From positions 41,152 through 105,151 of the forward strand of contig NZ_JADH01000002.1 of the NCBI RefSeq assembly GCF_000518285.1: 64,000 nt of DNA, in the 5' to 3' direction. Source of the stretch: Williamsoniiplasma lucivorax ATCC 49196 (GTDB lineage Bacteria > Bacillota_I > Bacilli_A > Mycoplasmatales > Mycoplasmataceae). The position numbers and the translations under genes are program-made. Below are positions 1-9,319 of the stretch, piece after piece. Under the pieces are notes generated by a model. That model saw only the letters and a program-made list of their open reading frames with translations, was not told the DNA's origin and made no database searches. Position 1 is the first letter of the stretch, and each line of letters opens with the position of its first letter.

Positions 1-186
1 ATATTTTATTGCGTCTTCCATTTCAATTTTATTTGTAATAGAGATACCTTCTAATTGAGCAATCATTTTTTCAAAATAAATTATTTTTAATCTAAAAATA
101 CCATTTTTTGTAGCTCATTCACCGGCTTGAGATTTCCCACATTCACTTAATCCAGATAAAAAAAATATTTTTTTCTTTTTTTGCAT
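1..186 (-). CDS. P-loop nucleotide kinase-like protein, partial (C-terminal part lies outside the window)
   Basis: This minus-strand frame starts at the ATG at 186-184 behind a purine-rich AAAAGAGA site and stays open to the window edge, giving the first 62 residues with TGA read as Trp. Near residues 12-19 it has GLSECGKS, a Walker A motif (GxxxxGKS) preceded by hydrophobic IFFLS, as in small nucleoside or dephospho-CoA kinases. The following KNGIFRLKIIYFEKM segment fits that fold. The substrate cannot be named from this fragment. It is transcribed away from the window and is separated from hpt by hpt's terminator. Confidence 0.6.
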
Positions 187-339
187 TTTTATCTCTTTTC
201 TTGTTTTTCAACATTATAAAGTCTTATTAAGACATTTATATTTTACAACAACGAAATTTTATTATTAATTAACAAATAACAATAATAAAATAAATTAGTA
301 GATCAAGTATTAGATCTTATAATAAGATAAAAAAACTTT

Positions 340-394
340 AAAACAAAAAATGAGTTTTTATCGAACCCATTTTTTGTTTTAAATGTTTTTAGTA
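340..394 (-). terminator. Rho-independent terminator after hpt
   Basis: The inverted repeat AAAACAAAAAATG (340-352) pairs with CATTTTTTGTTTT just downstream (368-380), with T-rich sequence on both sides. It sits directly after the hpt stop, so hpt transcription should end here before the next minus-strand gene. Confidence 0.7.
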
Positions 395-925
395 TTAATC
401 TTCAACTGTATAAATTTGATCTAATTGACGGTAATTATCATCGAATTCTAATCCATAACCAACAATAAATTTATTTGGTACATTAAATAAAGATTGGTAT
501 GGATATTGGAAATCGGGATGAGTTCCTTCTTTGTCTAATAAAGTAATTAAACTTAAGCTTTTTGGTTTTAAACTTAAGAGATAATCATAAATTGCTGTTA
601 ATGTTAAACCTGAATCAATAATATCTTCAATCACAATTACATCGTGATCGGTCACGATTGGTTTGTTAACTTTTTTATAAAAAGTGATTTCTCTTGTTGA
701 TTGTTGGCCAACATAACTCGCAGCACAAATGGCATCAACTCTAATTCTCATATCCAATTGTTTTAGAAGGTCTGCGTAAAATAGCACTCCTCCATTCATA
801 ATTACAAGCACACTTAGTTCTTTATCTTTGTACTGAGCATTCAATTGGTCAGCCAAAGCTTTAATTCTTGCTTGAATTTCTTCTTTGGTTAATAGAATTT
901 TTAAGTTGTGTCTAAATTTCATCAT
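395..925 (-). CDS. hpt: Hypoxanthine-guanine phosphoribosyltransferase
   Basis: Type I phosphoribosyltransferase of 176 residues, normal length for bacterial HPRT. It converts hypoxanthine or guanine plus PRPP to IMP or GMP in the cytosol, the main purine salvage route in Mollicutes. The PRPP-binding signature VIVIEDIIDSGLTLT lies near residues 96-110 and MNGGVLF near 43-49 matches the HPRT pyrophosphate loop. Two adjacent ATGs (925 and 922) could start it; the upstream GAGGAAAA ribosome site fits either. It is divergent from rlmH and functionally linked to the guaA/guaB pair and the purine permease elsewhere in the window. Confidence 0.95.
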   Translation of the reverse strand: MMKFRHNLKILLTKEEIQARIKALADQLNAQYKDKELSVLVIMNGGVLFYADLLKQLDMRIRVDAICAASYVGQQSTREITFYKKVNKPIVTDHDVIVIEDIIDSGLTLTAIYDYLLSLKPKSLSLITLLDKEGTHPDFQYPYQSLFNVPNKFIVGYGLEFDDNYRQLDQIYTVED

Positions 926-992
926 TTTTTTGTTTTCCTCGCTATACTTAGGTTATTGTAAACTATAAATTTAAAAGTGAGTTAATTTTGCT

Positions 993-998
993 TATAAT
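993..998 (+). promoter_or_regulatory. -10 element (TATAAT) of rlmH
   Basis: A perfect TATAAT lies 19 bases before the rlmH ATG in the hpt/rlmH divergent gap. No clear -35 is visible. The ribosome site AAAGAGG follows directly at 1004-1010. Confidence 0.5.
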
Positions 999-1016
999 TT
1001 TAAAAAGAGGTTTTTA

Positions 1017-1484
1017 ATGAATATCAATATAATATGTTTTGGCAAAATGGATGATAAAAATAGCTTAGCTTTATTGCTTAATTATCAAAACAAAATTAAA
1101 TTTTATAGCAAATTAAATTTTGTCGAATTGAAAGAAGAAATTAATCTTGATCTCAAATCAGCACAAGTTAAAAATGAAAAATTACTCGAAGAAAAGTTAA
1201 ACAATTTTAAAAATACGACAATCATTTTAGCGGACATTCAAGGGGTTGACGTCACTAGTGAACAGTTGGCAAAAATGATTGAAACTAATAAAGATTTCCA
1301 AGGAGCAAATTTAACTTTTATTATTGGACCAAGTGATGGTTTTAGTGATGAATTTAAAAATAAATATCCTCATAAAATTAGTTTTGGCAAGATTACTTTA
1401 CCCCACCAACTTTTTCGAATTATTTTATTAGAACAAATCTTTCGAAGTTTCAAAATTATCAATCATGAAAAATATCATAAATAA
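1017..1484 (+). CDS. rlmH: 23S rRNA (pseudouridine-1915-N3)-methyltransferase RlmH
   Basis: A 155-residue SPOUT-class methyltransferase, the family's normal size, that methylates pseudouridine 1915 of 23S rRNA late in ribosome assembly using SAM. The SAM-knot motif IIGPSDGF is at about 102-109 and the C-terminal block TLPHQLFRIILLEQIFR ending in YHK is the family signature. The usual IGG is IGP here, a minor change. It has its own -10 element and terminator, so it is probably monocistronic. Confidence 0.95.
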   Translation: MNINIICFGKMDDKNSLALLLNYQNKIKFYSKLNFVELKEEINLDLKSAQVKNEKLLEEKLNNFKNTTIILADIQGVDVTSEQLAKMIETNKDFQGANLTFIIGPSDGFSDEFKNKYPHKISFGKITLPHQLFRIILLEQIFRSFKIINHEKYHK

Positions 1485-1485
1485 T

Positions 1486-1526
1486 GAAGTGTTAAGTAAA
1501 AAACCTTTACACTTCTATTTTTTTTA
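1486..1526 (+). terminator. Rho-independent terminator after rlmH
   Basis: GAAGTGT (1486-1492) pairs with ACACTTC (1509-1515), followed by a T-rich run broken by one A. Confidence 0.75.
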
Positions 1527-1573
1527 TGTATACTTAACAAGTATTTAATTACAAGAAGAAGAGGAGGACAATA

Positions 1574-1915
1574 ATGGTTAAATTAAGATTAAAAAGAATC
1601 GGGAAAAAACGTGCACCATTCTACAGAATAGTAGCAGCTGATGCTCGTGTTAACCGTAACGGCCAATACATTGAACTAGTTGGAACATTTGATCCATTAA
1701 AAGATGAAGTTAAAATTAATGATGAATTAGTTTTAAAATGATTAAAAAATGGAGCTCAACCAACTGATACTGTGCGTGACTTGTTTAGTAAACAAGGAAT
1801 CATGAAAGCTTATCATGAAGAAAGAGTTGCTCTTGCTAAAACAAATAAAGATAGCAAACCAGCCCAAGCTGCACCAAAAAAAGCTGCACCCAAAAAAGCT
1901 GCAGCTAAAAAATAA
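1574..1915 (+). CDS. rpsP: 30S ribosomal protein S16
   Basis: A 113-residue protein starting [19 protein letters not shown], the S16 N-terminal signature, followed by the conserved GTFDP. One in-frame TGA (residue 56, KWLKNGA) is Trp as in other S16 proteins. The C-terminal tail is an Ala/Lys-rich extension with PKKAA repeats. A strong AGGAGG site at 1562-1567 precedes the ATG. It is the first gene of rpsP-rimM-trmD-rplS, the classic order in Firmicutes and Mollicutes. Confidence 0.97.
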
Positions 1916-1924
1916 CGAGGAATT

Positions 1925-2416
1925 ATGCAAGAAAAGTTAATGCGAATTGGTGAGGTTGTGAATACTGTTGGGATTAAGGGAATGGTGAAAGTTCTCCTTG
2001 ATTCTAATTTAGAGGTTAATGACTTAGCTAATTTGAAATTATGCTTTTATCAAACAAGTGCAAAAAGTTTTATCCCATTGCAAATTAAAACCTTGGAATT
2101 AAAAAAGAATACTTTATTAATAGCTTTTCATGATTTGAATCATATTAATGATGTTCAAAAATTCAAAAACTTAATTTTATATGTTCCTTTAGCTAATCAA
2201 GCATTTAGTTTGATGCCAATCTGAACTGAATATAAAATTACCTCTGAACTTGGGGAGGGGAAGATTATTGATTGAATGAACAATTCAATCCAAAATTTAA
2301 TTAAAATCCAAATCCAAGATCACCAGTTTTGAGTTCCAATGGTGGATGAATATGTTGTTTGCCAAAATGATGAAACTAAAATCATTCAATTAAAAAACAT
2401 TAAGGGGTTGATGTAA
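1925..2416 (+). CDS. rimM: Ribosome maturation factor RimM
   Basis: A 163-residue protein with TGA as Trp at several positions. The N-terminal [18 protein letters not shown] matches the RimM beta-barrel start, and the C-terminal half (from about residue 100) corresponds to the PRC-barrel that binds S19. RimM assists 30S head assembly. It lies 9 bases after rpsP, and its stop overlaps the trmD start in TAATG, indicating translational coupling. Confidence 0.93.
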
Positions 2417-3138
2417 TGAAATATTCAATTATTACATTGTTTCCAAAAACAATTCAAGCTTATATCGAAGAATCAATTATTAAAAAAGCTTTAGAGCGCA
2501 ACTTAATTGCAGTGGAAATTATTGATTTAAGAGATTATACAACCTTAGCACACAATCAAGTTGATGATTATCAATTTGGCGGTGGCAAAGGGATGGTTTT
2601 AATGGTCGAACCAATTGTTCGTGCTATTGAAGCTGTGAAAACTAAAAATTCGTGAGTTGTTTTGACAACTCCCCAAGGTCAAACTTGGCAACAAACTTTG
2701 GCTAAACAATTTGCCAAACAATATGAACACTTAATTATTATTTGTGGTCATTATGAAGGGTTTGATGAACGAGTTTTAGAATATGTTGATCAAGAAGTTT
2801 CCATTGGTGATTATGTTTTAACAGGAGGAGAAATTGCAGCATTAGTGATAGTTGATAGTATCACACGTTCAATTCCTCATGTGATTAAAGAAGAATCATT
2901 TGCCCAAGATAGTTTTGAAAACAACCTTTTAGATTATCCGGTTTATACTAAACCTGTCGAATTTAGAGGAAGTAAAGTTCCTGATGTCCTATTAAGTGGA
3001 CATCATGCCAACATTCAAAAGTTTAAAGATGAACAACAAGTCATTAACACTTGGAAAAAAAGACCAGATTTAATTGATGAAAAGCAATTAAATCAATATC
3101 AAAAAGAAATATTAAATAAACTAAAGAAAGGAGAATAG
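2416..3138 (+). CDS. trmD: tRNA (guanine-37-N1)-methyltransferase TrmD
   Basis: A 240-residue SPOUT methyltransferase, normal length, making m1G37 in tRNAs with G36 to prevent frameshifting. [12 protein letters not shown] (about 55-66) and the deep-knot SAM segment with [11 protein letters not shown] are diagnostic. A TGA Trp at residue 80 splits the frame under the standard code. The start overlaps the rimM stop by one base, and rplS follows after two bases. Confidence 0.96.
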
Positions 3139-3140
3139 TT

Positions 3141-3557
3141 ATGAGTACAAAACAAACAAAAGTAACTAAATCAAAATATGATGTTGTTAATAACCAATTA
3201 AGAACAGACTTACCAGACTTTAACTCAGGAGACACAATTTGTGTTGATGTAAAAATTAAAGAAGGGGAAAAATTCCGTATTCAATCATTTGAAGGATTGG
3301 TAATTAAAACTCAAGGATCAGGAATTTCATTTTCAGCAGTTGTGCGTAAAATGAGTAACGGAATTTTTGTTGAACGTACATTCCCATTACACTCACCAAT
3401 TATTGATAAAGTAACCATTATCAAAAAAGGACGTGTGCGTCGTTCAAGAATTTACTACATCCGTAACCTATCTGGAAAAGCTGCGCGTATTAAGGAAATT
3501 TTACCAACTTCAGCAAAAGTTAAAAAAGTTGAAAAACCAACTAAGAACAAAAAATAA
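3141..3557 (+). CDS. rplS: 50S ribosomal protein L19
   Basis: A 138-residue L19 with the hallmark segments [20 protein letters not shown] and [19 protein letters not shown]. The N-terminus has about 20 extra residues and the C-terminus a Lys-rich tail. L19 sits at the subunit interface. It is the last gene of the operon, followed by a terminator; the AAAGGAG site lies inside the trmD end. Confidence 0.97.
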   Translation: MSTKQTKVTKSKYDVVNNQLRTDLPDFNSGDTICVDVKIKEGEKFRIQSFEGLVIKTQGSGISFSAVVRKMSNGIFVERTFPLHSPIIDKVTIIKKGRVRRSRIYYIRNLSGKAARIKEILPTSAKVKKVEKPTKNKK

Positions 3558-3577
3558 TTTAATTTATCAAACATTGA

Positions 3578-3602
3578 GCATCACTAAGCAGTGATGCTTT
3601 TT
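3578..3602 (+). terminator. Rho-independent terminator of the rpsP-rimM-trmD-rplS operon
   Basis: GCATCACT (3578-3585) pairs perfectly with AGTGATGC (3590-3597), followed by TTTTT. Confidence 0.9.
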
Positions 3603-3658
3603 GTATGCTAGAAAAGCTACCTGGTCTTTTTGCATTTTTTCTTTTTTATCATTAAATT

Positions 3659-3688
3659 GGTTTTTTGATCAAAAATGATTAAAAAACC
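3659..3688 (+). repeat. Hairpin upstream of the first small lipoprotein
   Basis: GGTTTTTTGATC (3659-3670) and GATTAAAAAACC (3677-3688) are inverted repeats with one mismatch around a 6-base loop and no T-run after. It lies about 40 bases before the lipoprotein ATG, where a promoter or operator would be expected. Function unknown. Confidence 0.45.
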
Positions 3689-3726
3689 ACTAAAATAAAG
3701 ATAGAGAAAACATTAAGAAGGAAAAA

Positions 3727-4017
3727 ATGAAAAAAATGTTAATCCTATTAAGTGGTTTTACAATCACGATGATGACGGCATCAACTGTTGTTGCTTGTAA
3801 TCAACCTTCTAAAATGAGTGCTCTCAATGAACAGATTAAAGAAGCTGAAAAACTTTTAGCAATTAATAGCGGAAAATCTGAATCAGCAAAAACAAATTTT
3901 CAAAACGAAATTAATAAAGCTAAAAAAATTAGTGAGAAAAAAGATGCTACTGACCAAGAAATTGAAGATGCTAAAATTGCATTAGGGGTAGCCAGATTGA
4001 CTTTTGAAAATGCTTAA
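3727..4017 (+). CDS. Small prolipoprotein with FIVAR-like helical module
   Basis: A 96-residue secreted lipoprotein. A Lys-rich start and hydrophobic stretch end in the lipobox VVAC with Cys24 as the predicted lipidated residue. The mature part is one charged helical module with LNEQIKEAEKLL, then KSES, then DATDQEIEDAKIAL, which resembles a single FIVAR-type repeat (inference by eye). An AAGAAGGAAAA site precedes the ATG. It is a tandem paralogue of the next gene: same signal, lipobox and module. Function unknown; surface exposed on the membrane. Confidence 0.8.
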   Translation: MKKMLILLSGFTITMMTASTVVACNQPSKMSALNEQIKEAEKLLAINSGKSESAKTNFQNEINKAKKISEKKDATDQEIEDAKIALGVARLTFENA

Positions 4018-4117
4018 AGTGAATTAGAAGTGTTTATTCAATAAAGTATTAGATGACCAACAGCATAAACTTTAAAATTGTTCGATGATTAAAAAATAAT
4101 CAGAAAGAAGACAAAAT

Positions 4118-4435
4118 ATGAAAAAATTTTTAACTATCTTAGGTGGGGTTGGTTTAATGGCAACAACAGCAACATCTGTTGTTGCCTGCAACAAAAATTC
4201 TGCATTAAATGATTTAAAAAATGAAATGAAAAAAGCAGAACAATTATTAAAAGAACAACCAAATAAACCACAAGAATTGCGTGCTGCATTGGCATTGGCG
4301 GTTGCTATGGGTCAAGTGATTTTGGAAACAAAAAATGTTAGTGATGAAGTTATTGAAAAGACTATCACAACAATCAAATTAGCTATGGAAGTTTTAAAAA
4401 TAACACCTGATGAAAGCGTTACCCCTCAAACTTAA
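4118..4435 (+). CDS. Small prolipoprotein, tandem paralogue of the preceding gene
   Basis: A 105-residue lipoprotein with signal peptide MKKFLTILGG and following residues and lipobox VVAC (Cys24). The mature region LNDLKNEMKKAEQLL plus a second amphipathic helix around VSDEVIEKTITTIKLAMEVL gives one helical module as in its neighbour. The AGAAAGAAG site lies about 10 bases before the ATG. The two genes probably arose by tandem duplication and then diverged, as is common for Mollicutes surface lipoproteins. No enzymatic motif is visible. Confidence 0.8.
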   Translation: MKKFLTILGGVGLMATTATSVVACNKNSALNDLKNEMKKAEQLLKEQPNKPQELRAALALAVAMGQVILETKNVSDEVIEKTITTIKLAMEVLKITPDESVTPQT

Positions 4436-4641
4436 AAGAAATTAAGTGTTGCTTGATTTTTCAACCAAAGCGATTACCTTATTTTAATCCCCTCCTTTTT
4501 TAGTAGGAATTTTTGAATTTAATTAAGGATAAAACTGATGATTTCAAGTTGAAAAAGGCATAGCATTTAGCAGACTCAATAACAAAAGGTGCTTCTTTTG
4601 TATAAAAATTGTTATAATTAATATTATTTAAAAAGGATATT

Positions 4642-5565
4642 ATGAGTGCAGAATTTAATTGATTCCCCGGACATATGAATAAAGCTTTGAAAGATATTGA
4701 AGCAAAAATTCCTGTTGTTGATTTAGTGATTGAAGTGGTTGATGCTCGTGCTCCATTTTCATCACAAAATTTAACTTTTCGCAAATTATTAGAAAACAAA
4801 CCAGTGTTATACGTTATTTCTAAAGCGGATGTCGCTGATCCTAAGGTTACCAAACAATGAATTAACTATTTTAGTAAAGAAGGGCGCTTAACCCATATTT
4901 TAGATTACAAAAATAAGAATATTGTTAAAATTTTAATTGAATTAATTAATGTGGCTACTGCTGAAAAACAAGCTAAAGATAAAAGAAAAGGTTTAGTCAA
5001 TTCATTGATTAATGTTTTAGTGATTGGGATTCCTAATGTTGGTAAATCAACATTTATTAATAAAATCATTCGTGACAAATCAGTTAAAGTGGGAAACAAA
5101 CCAGGTGTGACACGCGGCATTCAAACTTTACACTTAAATCAAAATATTACTTTAATGGATACAGCTGGGGTGCTACCTTCACGTTTGAACAATGAACTTG
5201 TGGCTGCGCATTTATGCGCGATTAATTCTATTAAAGAAGGGGTCTTTCCTTTAGAACGAGTGGCTGGTTTATTAATGAAAAATATTTATGACCATCATTA
5301 TCAAGTGATTCAAGAGTTTTATAAAATTAAAGCAGATATTAAACCACCAGTTTCTTTTGAAAAAATCTATTTGATTTTTGAACAAATTGCTAAAGCTAAA
5401 AAATGATTATTAAGAACTGATTTACTTGATATTGAACGCGCTATGGTCAATTTTTTAGCCGATTTGGCTAATGGTAAATTAAATCTCTCATTAGAAACTC
5501 CTGAAGATCTCGAAGAACTTACCTTAAATCCTTCTAGTCATGAAAGTGCGAAAAATGAAAAGTAG
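4642..5565 (+). CDS. rbgA: Ribosome biogenesis GTPase RbgA (YlqF)
   Basis: A 307-residue circularly permuted GTPase for late 50S assembly. The start at 4642 gives MSAEFNWFPGHMNKA, the conserved YlqF N-terminus including a TGA Trp. The G4-like motif SKAD precedes G1 (GIPNVGKST, about 129-137) and G3 (DTAG), the permuted order typical of the family. Two more TGA codons (4858, 5404) are Trp. AAAGGA lies a few bases before the ATG. It overlaps the start of rnhB, the same pair as ylqF-rnhB in Bacillus. Confidence 0.93.
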
Positions 5566-6163
5566 AATTTTATTTGACCAGCAAATTCGTCAAGATTATC
5601 AAGTTGAAATCATTTCAGGAAGTGATGAAGCTGGAAGAGGGGCGATGGCTGGACCAATTGTGGTGGCTAGTGTTATTTTGCCCCTGGATTATGAAAATGG
5701 CGAAATTAAAGATTCTAAACAGCTTAGCGCATTAAAACGCAAGCAACTTTTTGAAGAAATTCAAAAAGTTGCTTTGAGTTTTGCTATTGAAATTATCCCA
5801 GCAAACCAAGTTGATGAATTAAATCCGAAACAAGCGAGTGTTGTCGGGATGATTAATTCAATTCAAAAATTGCAAATCACTCCCGAATTAAGTTTAATTG
5901 ATGGTGAAAAAATTAAGCATCCGACAATTAATGCTTTACAACTGATTAAGGGTGATAATTTAAGTCAAAATATTGCTGCAGCTTCAATTTTAGCGAAAGT
6001 GACTCGCGATTTAATCATGCAAGAACTCGATCAAAAGCATCCCGGATATGCATGGAGTCAGAACAAAGGTTATGTGACAAAAAGACATCAAGAATGCTTA
6101 AAAAGTCTTGGAATTAGCCCAGAACACCGAAAAACATACTCTCCAGTGAAGAAATTTTTATAA
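5555..6163 (+). CDS. rnhB: Ribonuclease HII
   Basis: RNase HII removes RNA from RNA/DNA hybrids and misincorporated ribonucleotides. The first catalytic motif DEAGRG is at 24-29, with DSKQL and the second acidic motif LIDGEK further on. The length from this start is 202 residues. An ATG at 5540 is also in frame but has no ribosome site; 5555 is preceded by GAAAGTG. Both overlap the rbgA end, so the genes are translationally linked. Confidence 0.92.
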   Translation: MKSRILFDQQIRQDYQVEIISGSDEAGRGAMAGPIVVASVILPLDYENGEIKDSKQLSALKRKQLFEEIQKVALSFAIEIIPANQVDELNPKQASVVGMINSIQKLQITPELSLIDGEKIKHPTINALQLIKGDNLSQNIAAASILAKVTRDLIMQELDQKHPGYAWSQNKGYVTKRHQECLKSLGISPEHRKTYSPVKKFL

Positions 6164-6234
6164 ATTTTGCAAAAAATGAAAAATTTCACAACTTTTTTTC
6201 TAATCTATAGTGGGTAGCACCCAAGGAGAAAAAA

Positions 6235-6537
6235 ATGAATAATGTAAATATTATCGGACAAATTGAAGGAGATGCACAAATTGCATACACTTCACCAGAC
6301 GGTACTCGCAAACTATATAAATTTGTTTTAAAAGTACCAAGACCATTCAAAAAGAATGATAGTGTGATTGAAGACTTAATCAATATTAAGTGTTGATCAT
6401 CAAAAGTTGAAGATGAAGATAATCTTCATGACCAAGCTTATGTGGGAGTAGAAGGGCGTATTCAATCATTTGGCAATGATGAATATAAAACTCCCGTCAA
6501 TGAAGTAATTGCTTTAAAGATTTTGTATTTAGAATAA
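6235..6537 (+). CDS. Short single-strand DNA-binding (SSB/OB-fold) protein
   Basis: A 100-residue protein beginning MNNVNIIGQIEGDAQIAYTSPDGTR, with the strand pattern of an SSB OB-fold: VNIIGQI at the start, KFVLKVPRP, INIKCW, and VGVEGRIQSF. It lacks the Gly-rich linker and acidic tip of replicative SSB, so it is probably a second SSB-like protein. An AAGGAGAA site precedes the ATG. The stop overlaps the dprA start (TAATG), suggesting a shared role in handling single-stranded DNA. Confidence 0.75.
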
Positions 6538-7304
6538 TGGATAAAGTTTTATTATACTTCTCATTAAAATACCAAGGTAATTGAGAAAAAATTTATGAAG
6601 CATTGGAACGCAAAGAAAAAATTCCCAATGCCGATTTAGAAAATGTTGAAAGTAGGATTGAGTGTAGTTATCTCACAATTATTAATACACTCTATCCAAG
6701 TAATTTAAAACATACCCATAAACCACCCTTCTTGTTATATACATATGGGAACGTGTCTTTATTACAAAACCACTACCAAATTATTGGGGTTAGTGGCGAT
6801 CAAAATTTTGATGAATATGGTTCTAAAAATACCAAAGATTTAATTAAAGATTTGACCAATGAAAAAAGAACCATTTTAACTGGTAGTGCAAGTGGCATTG
6901 AACACGAAGTTGTGAAAATGGTTTTAGAAAATAAAGCTAAATTAATTATTGTGGCTGAAGAAGGGATTAAAAACTTCTTAACCACCCATCAAGAATTAAT
7001 CAAAGCATTAGAACAAAATACTGATTTGTTGATTATTTCTGAAACTTATGAAAATGATCAGTTAGATCATTTAACTAATGAACACGCTTCACGTTTAAAG
7101 GTTGGTTTAATGAAAGTGTTAGTTTATATTCAAATTTCCACATTGGATAAAAATTATCAAATGAGTGAATATGCTTTAAACGAAGGCAAAGATATTTTTG
7201 TGGTTCCTGAACCAGTTAAATCAAGATTTAAAGGAAATAATATGCTTATTCGTCAAGGGGCTAAAATCGTCGAAAGTGGTAAAGATATCTTAAATGAAAT
7301 TTAG
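6537..7304 (+). CDS. dprA: DprA/Smf-family DNA-processing protein
   Basis: A 255-residue protein, short for DprA and without an extra C-terminal domain. The N-terminal part has PPFLLYTYGN (family pattern PP.LY..G), then the Rossmann core with IIGVSGDQNFDEYG, LTGSASGIEHEV, and FVVPEPVKSRFKGNNMLIRQGA, matching the DprA end motif G.N.LI..GA. The usual VGSR is divergent (VSGD). DprA loads RecA on incoming ssDNA; in Mollicutes its role is uncertain. It is coupled to the SSB-like gene and followed by a terminator. Confidence 0.85.
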
Positions 7305-7310
7305 TTAATC

Positions 7311-7346
7311 AACAAAAAAAGTGCAATGCCACTTTTTTTGTTTTCA
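7311..7346 (+). terminator. Rho-independent terminator after dprA
   Basis: AACAAAAAAAGTG (7311-7323) pairs perfectly with CACTTTTTTTGTT (7330-7342). Confidence 0.85.
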
Positions 7347-7417
7347 AAATTTCATTTTTTTTCCTCACCATTTGAACCTTAAAAATGTTAAAATTAAATA
7401 ATGAGTGAGGTAAAAAA

Positions 7418-9307
7418 ATGATAAAAAAAGCAAAAAAAATTGAAGATAACATTTTCGAAATGCAAAAATCTCAAGAACAAATTGCTGCTGAAAAAGCTGA
7501 AGAATTAAGAGAACAAGAAGGTTCATTTCTTAAGATGACTGCTAAAGTTGTCATGCGTTATAAATTAAAATCTTGAATCGTTCTGATAACCGTTATCATT
7601 TCATCACTATCTGTTGCCCTAACCCCTTTAGTCACTCAAGAACTAATGAAAGTTGCTCAATTAGTGACTAGTCTTCAAGGTATATCTAATGCGACTGGTA
7701 GTTGAGGAATGACTTGAGAAGCATTAATTGGTTTACAAGTTGGTTTCATTGTCACAAACATTGTTGCTAGTTTCTTTGCCCAATATATTTCTGGGATGCT
7801 AGGGAAACAAATGGAAGTGGATTTAAGGAATCAAGCTGTTGAAAAATTAATTGAAGAAGATATGTCTTATTACTCTGATAAAAAAATTGGAGAAATTTTA
7901 ACTAAAATTGTTTCTGACACACAAATTATTGGTGAACAAATTTCAATCATCATTATTACTGCTTTAAATTCAATTTTAACTTTTGTAGTGGCTTTAGTTT
8001 CAATGTTTATTGTTGATTGATCATTAACTTTAGTTTCTTTAGCTTTGTTTGCGATTATGATTACTGCAATGGGATTAACCTTAGTCCCTTTAAGAAAAAA
8101 AATGACTAAAGTACGTCGAGAAGTAACTGAGTTAAATGGAGATGTTATTGACCGTATTAACACTATTAAATTAATTAAAGCGATGGGAACTGAAAGGTAT
8201 GAATCAAAAAGAGTAGAAAAACTTCATGAAACATACTATCGTGATTTTAAAAATATGAACTACTTTTTAGCATTGTTGATTGCCTTTTTATTTGTTGGTG
8301 TTTCATCAGTCCAAGTAATTGTGACATTAGCTGCTGGATTTCTTTATCAATCTAATCCTTTAAAATTAATTTCTTTAATTCCAACGTTTATTATTTCTGT
8401 CGGAATTTTAATTGGTCCAATTATGCAAATGATTCGAGTCATGATTGGAGTGGTGCAAGTTGCAACTGCTTCCAAACGTTTACATGCTATTTTAACTACT
8501 CCAGTTAGATTTAACAATCACTATAAAGATCAGGCAGGAATCAACATTGATCATTTAGATGGGGATATTGTTTTTAAAAACTTAGAATTTAGATATCCAG
8601 AAAAACCAGAAAAAGTTATTTTACCTAAATTTAATTTCACCTTTAAAAAAGGTGAATCATATGCCTTTGTTGGTGAAACTGGTTCAGGAAAATCTTCAAT
8701 TGCTAAATTGTTATTAAGATTTTATGACCCAAGTCAAGGTGCTGTTTTAATTAACGGGAAAACTGATTTAAAAGATGTTAACTTATTTTCTTATTTAAAA
8801 CATGTTGGTTATGTTGAACAAGAACCAGCAATTATTTTAGGAAATGTTTATGACAACATTCGTTATGGAAGTTTTGAAGCCACTGATGAAGAAATTGTGA
8901 AAGCCGCTAAAAAAGCTAACTTACACAACTTAATTATCACTTGACCAGAAGGTTACAACACCACTCTTGGAGAACGAGGATTCATGCTGTCTGGTGGGCA
9001 AAAACAAAGATTAGTTATTGCAAGAATTTTCTTAAAAAATCCACAAGTTTTAATTTTAGATGAAGCAACTTCTGCTTTAGACAACATTGTTGAAAAGGAA
9101 ATTCAAGCTGAATTAAATAAATTGATGAAAGGGCGTACATCATTTACAATTGCGCACCGTTTATCAACAATTAAAAATGTCGATCACATTTTAGTTTTAG
9201 AACCAGGTAAAGGAATTGTTCAACAAGGAACTTATCAAGAATTGAAAAAAGTTGAAGGTCGATTCAAACGCTTGTATGAAGCTGGAAAATTAATAGAAAA
9301 ACAATAG
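7418..9307 (+). CDS. ABC exporter, permease-ATPase fusion (first of pair)
   Basis: A 629-residue half-transporter with an N-terminal type I exporter membrane domain of about six helices (roughly 50-340) and a C-terminal ATPase. Walker [10 protein letters not shown] is near 420, the signature LSGGQKQR near 524-531, Walker [13 protein letters not shown] near 544, and the H-loop as AHRLST. In-frame TGA codons are Trp. A charged N-terminal extension of about 45 residues precedes the first helix. The second exporter follows after 12 bases, so the two probably form a heterodimer. The substrate cannot be inferred. Confidence 0.92.
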
Positions 9308-9319
9308 AAAGGGGTAATT

